Shown here: positions 24,975-35,235 of the stretch, one piece after another
Position numbering within the stretch: position 1 is the first letter of the stretch
Layout of the letters: every line of letters starts with the position of its first letter
Source of the DNA: Hedera helix
Taxonomy: Eukaryota > Streptophyta > Magnoliopsida > Apiales > Araliaceae
NCBI GenBank assembly: GCA_947179155.2
Contig: OX359267.1
Location: 44,802,292-44,866,291, forward strand
Direction of reading: 5' to 3'
DNA length: 64,000 nt
Program-made: the position numbers and the translations under genes
The notes under the pieces: generated by a model
Database searches by the model: none
The model's input: the letters and a program-made list of their open reading frames with translations, nothing else
Told to the model about the DNA's origin: nothing

Positions 24975-25112
24975 AGCTCCTCATGGCTCAATGGTAAAAC
25001 AACTGCTCATAAGGCTTTTGAGGCTTTGGGTGCATGAGATCTTGAGATTCAACCTTGACAAAGTCAAGATTGTAAAAATTCTGCTAAAATTACCACAAAA
25101 AAAAAAATTAAT
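24975..25112 (+). mobile_element. tRNA-derived SINE
   Basis: An RNA polymerase III A box (TGGCTCAATGG, about 24985) and B box (GATTCAACC, about 25048) stand in tRNA-like spacing, and the unit ends in an A-rich tail near 25095-25110. Flanks ATTAATGCTTCT (left) and ATTAATACTTCT (right) form a 12-bp target duplication with one mismatch. Confidence 0.7.
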
Positions 25113-25619
25113 TAATTAATACTTCTTTAAGAAGAAGAGAGAACAATTGATATGATGTCAGTGGCTACATACTAAAATACTCCTACCTTTTGATCATCTG
25201 CAACCTAAATCACATATAGCCTATAACTTAATTTTTACAGACTATTTTACTCTCATCTATCACCATCTAGTCCCATTTTTTGTTACACATTCTTCAACTA
25301 GGCAATTTTCAATTCCTTCACCATTTTTCCCACTACATGTAGCAATTTCTTTCTTGTGGTGCTATAACAAAATTTGAAGACCTATCAAACTTACCCATCA
25401 TAGCATTCTTGGAACTAATCACTTCTTGAGCTTAAGAGCATGACTTTTGCATTTTAACCCTCTTAAACTACTTCTTGACTCCATCATTTCATGAAGTGAA
25501 AGCTTCTTCTTTGGCCCTGCCTTATACCTCTATTTTGCAAACAATTGAAAAGAAGATAACAATAAAACAAATTGAAACATACCAAAATGAATAACAAAAC
25601 AAAAATATAAATCAATGTT
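25113..25619. other. probable transposon interior
   Basis: AT-rich. The minus strand around 25400-25540 has longer Lys/Ser-rich stretches between stops, perhaps decayed transposon coding sequence, but nothing recognisable. Confidence 0.35.
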
Positions 25620-25624
25620 CAAAC

Positions 25625-25830
25625 TGTTGGATTTTTTCAAAAAAAATCCTATTTATCTACTTATTTAATGATTATTTATGTTGGACATTTATTTATTAAT
25701 AAAAGTATATCATTCGTCATTCATTAAATGGTCATTTATTTTGTATATATAAATCTCTAAATTTATATATATATACATTATGATTTATGTGTATAAATAA
25801 GTATTATACACAGAAGATATAAATCATATG

Positions 25831-25876
<46 letters not shown>

Positions 25877-26847
25877 AGATATAATAACTTATAACCTATG
25901 ATAATTTGTAGATATTATCATGTCGATTATAGTGCTTTAATAGAAATGATTTATCTTGATCATGGAAGTTGGACTTCTAATTTAAGTACTAATGCATTAA
26001 CGGTGTGCATTAAACGGATCATGTGATAATATTTTATTTATAAAATATTTTTATATTAATTTGTGAATGTTTCTTAATTTTGAAATAATAATGGACTTAA
26101 TATTTTTATATATATTAATTTAATATTCCAACGAGTGAACTCAGAATGTTAATTAATATATTTAATTAATACTAGGAATATTATTATTGGCAAAACATCT
26201 ATAAGATTTTTCATATGATAATTTATTATTGATCATAGAATCTTGGCCAAGTCTATTAATATTTATTATTAAAATAATTGATTTAATTGTTAAATCAATT
26301 TATGATCAAATGATGAAAAATTACGGACTTATGAAATTAGTTTAAATATATTGGGATTATATTATGAAATATTTATGTACATCTATAGAGAAAATATTTA
26401 CAGTTATTTTATGTAATTCTTGGACTGAAGTGCAATTATAATTATTTAGTGAAATTAATTATAATTAATATTTATTTAGTATATTATTATTAGATAATAA
26501 TATATGAATAAGTATTGGAGTCAGCATAAGAATCTCTTAGGATCCTCATCCTAGTCTAATATGAATCAATTTCATTAGAGAGATAATGATTAATAAGGAT
26601 ATAAATATGTCATTGATCAGATACGTAAAGGAGGTTATTATTCCAAATTAGAGAAAAGACCAAATAGCGTATACTCTCCATCTTTTACTAAGAAAAACAC
26701 GCAAAGTATTTTTTTAGAAGGGTGCTTTGGAGACCACACTCTAAATTCAACATAAGGTCATAGGAAGGAAAATCTTGAGCATACTCGAAAATTCAAACGT
26801 GTTAATCCAACCTTGCACTATGTAACAATCCATACTATAGATACATG

Positions 26848-26905
<58 letters not shown>

Positions 26906-26979
26906 ATTTGTATAAAACTATAAAGATAATCATGTTTTATTAAATTTTTAAAATTACTTTTCGGAGAATTTTCCCATCA
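25625..26979 (+). repeat. solo LTR with perfect 5-bp target duplication
   Basis: Begins TGTTGGATTTTTTC and ends TTTTCGGAGAATTTTCCCATCA (TG...CA, 1355 bp). Both sides carry CAAAC (25620-25624 and 26980-26984). No primer site, polypurine tract or coding sequence adjoins it, so it is a solo LTR left by recombination between two LTRs. It contains (TA)n tracts at 25833-25869 and 26853-26899. Strand is given by TG-to-CA reading only; family uncertain. Confidence 0.75.
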
Positions 26980-26984
26980 CAAAC

Positions 26985-27530
26985 TATGTTCAGCCCTAAA
27001 TCAATTTAGCTATTCAAAGTATATGTTCAGACCCAAATCCAAAATAATATAGCAACACAGTACAAAATTATATATATACATCCAAAATAATGCCATATAT
27101 AAAACTAACAATATTGTTATGCATCCCAAAAATCTCCTTAGCAATGAATATAAGATTTTTTCAAGGCTAAAACTAAACATCCAAAATAATATACAAAATT
27201 AGGATTTTCTAACCCTAACTATAAATAAATAATTAACAAGTACTTAACTTTTAATTATTGAAGCTAAAAATTGAGGAAATGGACCAAATTCTGTCGCCAG
27301 TACCGCCAAGAGCCACCATTGCAACGCCTCACTACTGTTGCACTAGATATGAAAATGTTTGGGTTTAATTATATGGAGATAAATTGGGGTTTTAAGGTTA
27401 CCTAGATCTAACTAACCTTAGAAAAGGGAATAAGATTGGAGAAGAAACGATAGGAAGAGGAAGAGGCGCGGCGGGAGAGAAAAAGAAAACAGCAGCCTTG
27501 AAAGGAAAAGAAAAGTGAAGAAGAGACCCG
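26985..27530. other. host sequence of the Tekay insertion
   Basis: AT-rich to about 27280, then less so and purine-rich (GAAGAAACGATAGGAAGAGG). Probably interior of the surrounding CACTA-type derivative. It continues at 38090 if the retrotransposon is removed. Confidence 0.4.
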
Positions 27531-28346
27531 GGCTCTGTAAGACCCCGAATTTTATGAAATACAAAATTTAATTTTTCTTCATATAGATATTTTTTTTTAA
27601 ACAGTAAGTGGTTAAATCGATAAAGTTAAAAGTTAAGGATGTTATGTGCAAATTTTATTTTGTCGGACAATATTCGCTTTGTCGGGGAATATTCGTTTGG
27701 TCGGGGAATATTCGTTTGGTCCGACGGCGCCGAAATAACAAATTATTGGTGGACCCCACAACGGAATATTTGTCGGATATAGAAAACGACAGAAATAACC
27801 TTTTTAAATAAAAATAGTCAATGGAACTGTTAAAATACCGGTGATAAAAGAATAGTAGCATACGGTAGTTATTGGTATTTTCTGTAGCACTCGGTACTCT
27901 ACAGTAACACACGGTATTGCATAGTGTCTCATATTTTTGGTCTGATAATTGACACCGTAACTGTTACACATCATTTCATCGATAATTGTCACTGCATAAT
28001 ATTTTATATTATCAATTCAATAATTGTTGTTACACAGTATTTTGCATTATTGATTTAATAATTGTCATTACACTGTATTTTATATCATTGAGTCAATAAT
28101 TGTTGTTGCACTGTTTTTAAAATTATTGAACCTAATAATTGTCACAGTAACATATGCACAGTAATTCACATTATTGAATCAATAATTGTCATTACACAGT
28201 AACGTATGCTTTATTTTACATTATTGTTATCTCTATTATGATGTTATTTAAACAGTTGTATTTCATTAATTTATTGACTTGATATCTAAGAGCTAACTAT
28301 ACTGTATTTATAACAATTAGTCATAATAATTGAATTGATAAAGTTA

Positions 28347-28590
28347 TTTGTTTATAATATAAAGTTAGGTGATTATTAGGTGATATGAAATGAATGGTGT
28401 AGATTAAAGTGTGAATTATTATTGAATAATTGAATTGATTTGTTTATAATATAAAGTTAGGTGATTATTAGGTGATATGAAATGAATGGTGTAGATTAAA
28501 GTGTGAATTATTGTTGAATAATTAAATTGATTTGTTTATAATATAAAGTTAGGTGATTATTAGGTGATATGAAATGAATGGTGTAGATTA
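28347..28590 (+). repeat. 92-bp tandem triplication in the LTR, upstream of TATA
   Basis: Units starting at 28347, 28439 and 28531 each read TTTGTTTATAATATAAAG then TTAGGTGATTATTAGG; the last is shortened. They lie 100-330 bases before the TATA box, where LTR enhancers usually are. The same array is in the 3' LTR at about 36042-36285. Confidence 0.85.
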
Positions 28591-29018
28591 AAGATAATAT
28601 AATATTTGAAATGGATGGTGTAGATTAAAAGATGATCTTTAAATGAATGGTTTAGATTAAATGAATGATAAGATTTTTGGCTATAAATAGAAGCCTTAAC
28701 TTAAGGATTTTTCATAAACTTCCTTACTTGTTCTTTCTTTCTCTCTCTAAATACTTCTTGTGAAAGTTCTCTCTAAGTGTGCTTAAGTCATCTTGAGTAT
28801 TTGTGAAGATCTATAAGTATACGTGTACTGTTCAAGTTAATCAACCTCATTTAAATCAATATTCAGTCACGTGTTGAGGTAAGGGATACCATCTTTTTCA
28901 TCTTCCATTATTCAAACATACTATGGTAAGGGATTATCATTATTTGATTCTCGATAATAATATTGTTTCTTCCTTACTCATAAGACGTGCCTTTTATTTC
29001 CATGTATTAAATTGTGGG

Positions 29019-29204
29019 AATAACCTTACGGAGCGGATTGCCGCCTGTTGGTGAATAACTTTTCGTATTCATTCATTATTAATCTCTGAGAATAACCTTA
29101 CGGAGCGGATTGCCGCCTGTTTGGTGAATAACTCTTTGTACTCAAATTCTATTAAATTGTGGGAATAACCTTACGGAGCGGATTGCCGCCTGTTGGTGAA
29201 TAAC
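29019..29204 (+). repeat. three spaced copies of a GC hairpin motif in the LTR leader
   Basis: GGAATAACCTTACGGAGCGG followed by ATTGCCGCCTG occurs near 29019, 29091 and 29161, about 70 bases apart, in otherwise AT-rich DNA (the middle copy begins GAGAATAACC). GCGG-ATTG-CCGC can form a small stem-loop in the transcript. In the 3' LTR the third copy has a G to T change at 36883 that breaks the stem. Confidence 0.8.
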
Positions 29205-30391
29205 CCTTTGTATTAATTTCCTTCACCTTTTGTTAATCAAACCTGCTACGGTAAGGGATATTATTTTCTTTCATACTCCTAAATCGAAATTTATTATGGA
29301 ACTATTGCTTCTATAATTCCTGAAAATATTATATGTTCCATAATAGTTGAACTTCATTATTTCAACTGAACCTTCCTATTTACGTGAACCTTTCTATTGA
29401 ATTGTAACCGTTATTCTGAACTGTGGATCTTGAATTTCACTCCACATCATGTTGACAATTTGGACATTATTTGAATCTGTACAAAGTAAACTTCCGATAC
29501 TTATTGTTATCCTATTTCTTCTGTTCATCATTTATATCATTCTAATCATCCAAAAATCAAGCTGTTGTGAATATCTGTGGCCGGGGGCACAGATGTGATA
29601 TATTTGTTGAACAGATGATAGGTTAAAGGCGATATAATAGGTTAAAGGCGATACATCTGTTCGGTGTCTTTTATGGCACGTGGTGAATGTTCTCTTTGGC
29701 CCGTAGTGCAAAGATGAACTGTTGTTTGGTATGATTATGACCAAAGGCTGAATCTGGTATAATCATGACCGTTGGTGCTATATTGAATATCTTTGGCCCG
29801 TAGTACAAAGATGAACTGTTGATGTGCATGATTATGATCAGGAACTGTGAATTTGTATTATCTTGACTAATGATATTTCAGATGATAAAAGTTGATGATG
29901 TTTTTCCTAAAAAGAGAACCGAGTGGACATTATAGTCTGCATTATTCTTCTAATAGATTACTCATTCCGCTGCTATTATTGATCTGAACGTTGTTTAAGA
30001 ATTTAACTGCAGTTTTTGATATAAACCTTGTAGTCTATTATATTCTATCAAGAACTCAACTGTTGAAGACTAATGATAATTTATTCGTCATTATCTTAGT
30101 CATGATATTCTTTACTGGGCTATTTGAGCTCACCCTTTCTTTTGTTCCATTGTTTTTCAACAGGAGATGAAAACATAACAGGGTCTAGCCGGGGAATGGA
30201 GTGAGGGTCCGAGGAATAGTTATCATAGTCTTCACGTTTTGTAAAATAGTGTGGCAATAATAGTGAAAACTTAGTTGTGTATTATTATACACTGTATTGT
30301 TGTACGTTGTGCTTTGTTGTAATAATTTTGTTGTAGTATTTTGACGACTCAAGTTTGGGCTGTGTGGGCCCAGATTTGGGGGCGTCACAGT

Positions 30392-30403
30392 TGGCATCAG
30401 AGC
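30392..30403 (+). other. primer binding site, initiator tRNA-Met type
   Basis: TGGCATCAGAGC, one base from the plant tRNA-iMet primer site TGGTATCAGAGC, two bases after the LTR end. Confidence 0.85.
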
Positions 30404-30588
30404 TTAGGGATATGGTCTTTAATGGCGATCTGGGGTAGAACTAGGAGGGGAGAGACGAATAGAATCAGTCACTAGTGTGTCCTACCTAAAATAGATTTTA
30501 TTATCTAATGAGTCGATTTGAATGTAGGAACATGAAGTGATGAGTCAGTTTATTTGAACTAACATTTATTTTGTGACCACAGTTAGGT

Positions 30589-33500
30589 ATGGCATCTGAA
30601 AATCAAGAGGTTAACTATGGAATACCCGAAGCAAATGTAGCCGAGAATCAAGAGGCCCCAAACAATCCTCCTGCCAACTCAGGAAATAATGTTCCTGATA
30701 ACATGATGAACGATGGATTCTTTAGGAATTTCATGCAGTTCATACAGAATCAAGGAAGAGGAAATCCAGTCAATAATAACGGTAGAAACGCTGGCAATTT
30801 GAGGATGGTCACTGTTAAGCAATTTAAAGAATTAGGACCACTTGAATTCCATGGGAAGCCTGACCCACTCAAAGCGGAGGCATGGCTGAAGCAGACGACA
30901 AAAATACTTGATGTCTTACAATGCGCTGATGATCAGAAGGTGCCATTTGCCACTTTTATGTTACGAGGTGAGGCAGACCATTGGTGGGAAGCGGTAAAAC
31001 GTATCCAACCTTCAGCACTCGAAATGTCTTGGACAGAATTCGAAGAACTGTTTAACGAGAAATACTTCCCAGAAAGCATCCGCCATATGAAGGAAGTGGA
31101 ATTCATTAAGCTGGAGCAGGGAAACATGACAGTTTCTCAATATGAAGCTAAGTTTGCTGAACTGTCTCGTTTTGCGACTCATCTAGTAGATGACGAAGCA
31201 CGAATGAGTCGAATGTTCTTGAGAGGTTTGAGACTCAAAATTCGTCAACAACTTAGTTCTCATAAATTCAGTTTGTATTCAGATGTTGTAGATAGGGCTC
31301 AAAGGGTGGAGCAAACAGATGAAACATTGCAGCCAAGAGTTAATGATCAGCATAGAGAAAGGAGTGACAACAACCACAGGAACGAGAACCATCGAGGAGG
31401 TAACCAACACTTCGGTGGTAATTCCACACCAAATAACAGAAGAGGAGAATCTAGTGGGAACAATTTCAAAAGAAAGAGATTCCATAATAATTATGGAAGG
31501 GCACCAGCACCAGTACCAACACCAGCACCGACCCCAGTTTCAAGGGGAGAAGATCGACCACCAGTGAGATGCTATAGGTGTGGTCAGGAAGGTCACATCA
31601 GCCCAAACTGTACACTACAGTCCAAAAAGTGCTACAGTTGTGGGAAAGAGGGTCATCTTGCGCGGTTTTGTCCTGCCACAAAATCAAGTCCAGCTGCAAT
31701 GATGATACCAAAAGCTAGCGCGGATAAAGAAAAATCTGTAGTTCAAGGGAGAGCTTTTGTTGTGACATCCCAAATGGCACGAAACTCGAACGAGGTGATA
31801 ACCGGTAAGCTATTCATAAATTCTCGTGAAGTCTACGCTTTGTTAGATACTGGCTCTACCCATTCTTTTATCTCACCTGCATGTGCTCAGCGTTTAAACT
31901 TAACTCCTGAAAATTTAGACTTTGACTTATCAGTTGAAACCCCATTAGGAGAAATGACCATTACATCTACTGTCTATAAATCTTGCCTAGTTCAAATCAA
32001 CAACCTCACATTACCTGTTGACCTTATTTCTTTGGAGATGCATGAATTTGATGTGATTTTAGGAATTGATTGGTTGACTACCCATCATGCTAAAATTGAT
32101 TGTTTTCATAAGATTATTAGTTTTCATATTCCTAATCAACCTGTCATGCAAATTCAAGCAACTAAACCATTGAAATCTATAATTGTTATTTCTAGCCATA
32201 AAGTCATTCGTTTATTGAAAAACGGATGTCAAGCCTTTTTAGCTCATGTCACTGATTTGAATAAAAATACGTCAAACTTGAATGATATTCCCATTGTTAA
32301 TGAGTTTCCTGACGTTTTTCCTGAAGAACTTCCTGGCTTACCCCCAAACCGTGAAATTGATTTTTATATTGATCTTGAACCCGGTACCAAGCCAATTTCC
32401 AAAGCTCCCTACCGAATGGCTCCCATTGAACTTCAAGAGTTAAAAGTCCAACTACAGGAATTGTTGGATACCGGTTTCATTCGTCCGAGTGCATCACTTT
32501 GGGGTGCTCCTGTTCTATTTATGAAGAAGAAAGACGGGAGTATGAGATTGTGCATTGACTACCGAGAATTGAACCATGTCACCATCAAGAACAGGTACCC
32601 GTTACCTCGGATTGATGACATGTTTGATCAATTGCAAGGCGCTCAACATTTCTCAAAGATTGATCTCCGTTCTGGATATCATCAGTTAAAGGTTAAAGCT
32701 GAGGACATTCCAAAGACTGCTTTCAGAACTCGTTATGGGCATTATGAGTTCTTAGTCATGCCTTTTGGACTAACTAATGCTCCTGCAGCTTTCATGGACA
32801 TGATGAACCGGATATTCAAGGAACATTTGGATCATTTTGTGGTTGTCTTTATTGATGACATCCTCATATACTCCAAGAGTCGCGAGGATCATGAACAACA
32901 CCTGAGATTGATACTACAAAAGCTCCGTGAAAATAAATTATATGCCAAGTTGAAGAAATGTGAGTTCTGGCTTGAGGAGGTCGCGTTTCTTGGGCATGTG
33001 ATTTCTAGTCAAGGAATATCAGTCGATCCTGCGAAGATTGAAACGGTACTAAATTGGGAACAACCCAAAACAGTAACCGAAGTCCGAAGTTTTCTGGGTC
33101 TAGCTGGTTATTATCGGAGATTCGTAGAAGGATTTTCTCGAATCGCCACTCCATTAACGCAGCTTACTCGGAAAAGCACAAAATTCATATGGAGCAAGGA
33201 ATGCGAGAAAAGTTTCCAAGAACTCAAGAAGAGACTGGTTTCAGCTCCTGTTCTGACCATACCATCAGGATCAGGAGAATTTGTTATCTACAGCGATGCT
33301 TCTGGCAAAGGTCTAGGCTGTGTCCTTATGCAACATGGAAAGGTTATAGCCTACGCCTCTCGACAACTCAAAGATTATGAGAAAAATTATCCTACTCATG
33401 ATCTAGAGTTGGCAGCAGTCGTTTTCGCGTTGAAGATCTGGAGACACTACTTGTACGGAGAAAAAGTGGATATCTATACGGATCATAAAAGTCTCAAGTA

Positions 33501-35235
33501 TTTCTTCACCCAGAAGGAACTCAACATGCGACAACGACGTTGGCTTGAGCTGTTAAAGGATTATGACCACACAATCCAGTATCACCCGGGAAAGGCGAAC
33601 GTTGTAGCTGACGCTTTGAGCAGAAAATCTTATGCAAGTACAAGTGCACTGCTGACAACACAAAAGTGTATTTTGTACGACTTGCAAAAGATGGAGATAG
33701 AGCTAAAGACACCAGGGACCCACTCGAAGATTGCTCACGTGCGAGTAGAACCAACTTTAATCGATAAAATTAAAGCTGCTCAAGCTACCGATCCGGAACT
33801 GATAAACATGATAAAGAAAGTACAAGAAGGTGTCATTCCCGAAGCAAGAATCGACGAGAAAGGAATACTTCGAGTCAACCCTCGACTCTGTGTTCCTAAC
33901 GATCCTGAATTAAAGCATAAAATCATGATGGAGGCACACAACACGCCGTTTGCAATCCACCCAGGAGGTACCAAGATGTATCGAGATCTTCGACATACAT
34001 TTTGGTGGAACAATATGAAAAGAGAGATTGCGGAGTTTATCTCAAGGTGCCTAACTTGTCAACGTGTCAAGGCAGAACATCAAGTTCCTAAAGGTCCATT
34101 ACAATCACTTGAAGTTCCCGAATGGAAGTGGGAACACATCAATATGGACTTCGTGACGGGTCTTCCAAAAGTTTCTCAAGGCTTAGATGCAATTTGGGTG
34201 ATCGTAGATAGATTGACCAAATTTGCTCATTTCTTGCCTATACGAGAAAACTTTTCACTTGAACGTCTTGCCGGTATGTACATAAATGAGATCGTGAGAT
34301 TGCATGGCATGCCAGTTTCCATAGTTTCTGATCGAGATCCTAGATTCACTTCACGCTTTTGGATCAGTCTACAAAAAGCTATGGGCACTGAACTACGTTT
34401 TAGTTCTGCATACCATCCTCAAACGGACGGACAATCGGAAAGGACGATCCAGACCCTCGAAGATCTTTTAAGACTTTGTGTATTAGACTTCAAAGGAAGT
34501 TGGGATAAGTACTTGCCGTTGGTGGAATTTTCTTACAACAACAGTTACCAAGCAAGCATAGGCATGGCTCCATTCGAGGCATTGTATGGAAGGAAGTGTC
34601 GCTCTCCAATATGTTGGAATGAGGTAGGAGAAGCAAAATTGTTAGGACCCGAGTTGGTACGCTTGACGACCGAAAAGATTCAAATGATCCGACAACGAAT
34701 ACAGACCGCACAAGAACGACAAAAGAGTTATGCTGATCTTCATCGGAGAGACGAAAGTTTCAACGTCGGAGATCATGTATTCTTACGTGTTTCTCCATGG
34801 AAAGGGGTTACGAGATTCGGAAAGAGAGGAAAGTTCAACCCTCGATTTATTGGCCCATTTGAAATCCTCGATCGAATAGGAACCGTAGCCTACAGACTAG
34901 CCCTACCACCAAGTATGTCTCGCATCCATAACGTTATTCACATATCTATGTTACGTAAATATGTGAAGGACCCAAACCACGTCATTGAGTTAGAACCAGA
35001 CGTTATAGCAGAGGATTTAATATACGAGGAAGTACCTGTTAAGATCCTGGATAAGAAGGAGCAGATCCTACGCTCAAAGGTTATACCTCAAGTTAAGGTT
35101 TTATGGAGGAACCAAGATACTGAGGAAATGACCTGGGAGCTAGAATCTGAGATGAAATCTAAGTATCCTTACCTCTTCGATATGTCAGGTACGTCAATTT
35201 CGGGGACGAAATTTCATAAGGAGGGGAGGTTGTAA
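30589..35235 (+). CDS. Gag-Pol polyprotein of the Tekay-type element
   Basis: A single open frame of 1548 aa. In order: Gag matrix/capsid-like region (about 90-240); Pro/His/Asn-rich linker; two CCHC zinc knuckles (C328-C341 and C348-C361); aspartic protease with D420-T421-G422; reverse transcriptase with an FIDD box (D756-D757); RNase H (D903 in YSDASGKG); integrase with an HHCC zinc region (about 1115-1165) and catalytic D1187, D1248, E1284; GPF module; chromodomain-like end (KVLWRNQDTEEMTWELE, about 1493-1510). All catalytic residues are present and there is no internal stop or frameshift. The last codons are the polypurine tract and the TAA stop is bases 3-5 of the 3' LTR. It directs reverse transcription and integration of its own RNA; Gag and Pol share one frame, so their ratio must be set after translation. 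Confidence 0.95.
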   Translation: MASENQEVNYGIPEANVAENQEAPNNPPANSGNNVPDNMMNDGFFRNFMQFIQNQGRGNPVNNNGRNAGNLRMVTVKQFKELGPLEFHGKPDPLKAEAWLKQTTKILDVLQCADDQKVPFATFMLRGEADHWWEAVKRIQPSALEMSWTEFEELFNEKYFPESIRHMKEVEFIKLEQGNMTVSQYEAKFAELSRFATHLVDDEARMSRMFLRGLRLKIRQQLSSHKFSLYSDVVDRAQRVEQTDETLQPRVNDQHRERSDNNHRNENHRGGNQHFGGNSTPNNRRGESSGNNFKRKRFHNNYGRAPAPVPTPAPTPVSRGEDRPPVRCYRCGQEGHISPNCTLQSKKCYSCGKEGHLARFCPATKSSPAAMMIPKASADKEKSVVQGRAFVVTSQMARNSNEVITGKLFINSREVYALLDTGSTHSFISPACAQRLNLTPENLDFDLSVETPLGEMTITSTVYKSCLVQINNLTLPVDLISLEMHEFDVILGIDWLTTHHAKIDCFHKIISFHIPNQPVMQIQATKPLKSIIVISSHKVIRLLKNGCQAFLAHVTDLNKNTSNLNDIPIVNEFPDVFPEELPGLPPNREIDFYIDLEPGTKPISKAPYRMAPIELQELKVQLQELLDTGFIRPSASLWGAPVLFMKKKDGSMRLCIDYRELNHVTIKNRYPLPRIDDMFDQLQGAQHFSKIDLRSGYHQLKVKAEDIPKTAFRTRYGHYEFLVMPFGLTNAPAAFMDMMNRIFKEHLDHFVVVFIDDILIYSKSREDHEQHLRLILQKLRENKLYAKLKKCEFWLEEVAFLGHVISSQGISVDPAKIETVLNWEQPKTVTEVRSFLGLAGYYRRFVEGFSRIATPLTQLTRKSTKFIWSKECEKSFQELKKRLVSAPVLTIPSGSGEFVIYSDASGKGLGCVLMQHGKVIAYASRQLKDYEKNYPTHDLELAAVVFALKIWRHYLYGEKVDIYTDHKSLKYFFTQKELNMRQRRWLELLKDYDHTIQYHPGKANVVADALSRKSYASTSALLTTQKCILYDLQKMEIELKTPGTHSKIAHVRVEPTLIDKIKAAQATDPELINMIKKVQEGVIPEARIDEKGILRVNPRLCVPNDPELKHKIMMEAHNTPFAIHPGGTKMYRDLRHTFWWNNMKREIAEFISRCLTCQRVKAEHQVPKGPLQSLEVPEWKWEHINMDFVTGLPKVSQGLDAIWVIVDRLTKFAHFLPIRENFSLERLAGMYINEIVRLHGMPVSIVSDRDPRFTSRFWISLQKAMGTELRFSSAYHPQTDGQSERTIQTLEDLLRLCVLDFKGSWDKYLPLVEFSYNNSYQASIGMAPFEALYGRKCRSPICWNEVGEAKLLGPELVRLTTEKIQMIRQRIQTAQERQKSYADLHRRDESFNVGDHVFLRVSPWKGVTRFGKRGKFNPRFIGPFEILDRIGTVAYRLALPPSMSRIHNVIHISMLRKYVKDPNHVIELEPDVIAEDLIYEEVPVKILDKKEQILRSKVIPQVKVLWRNQDTEEMTWELESEMKSKYPYLFDMSGTSISGTKFHKEGRL
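35217..35230 (+). other. polypurine tract
   Basis: AAGGAGGGGAGGT immediately before the 3' LTR, the expected plus-strand primer. It is also the last codons of the polyprotein. Confidence 0.85.

Larger units (their letters stand above)
27536..30389 (+). repeat. 5' LTR of the Tekay element
   Basis: TGTAAGACCCC...GGGGGCGTCACA. The probable TATA box CTATAAATAG is at 28681-28690, implying a transcript start near 28715 and about 1.7 kb of transcribed LTR leader. Upstream is a 92-bp tandem triplication. Downstream are three copies of a CGGAGCGGATTGCCGCC motif. Short frames inside are not conserved proteins. Confidence 0.95.

Noticed and set aside
27608..27992. Short frames near the LTR start, repeated at 35303-35687
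   Set aside because: Present twice only because they lie in the LTRs; no domain and not in the gag-pol frame.
33054..33380. 108-aa frame inside the retrotransposon
   Set aside because: Out-of-frame shadow of the RNase H region of gag-pol.
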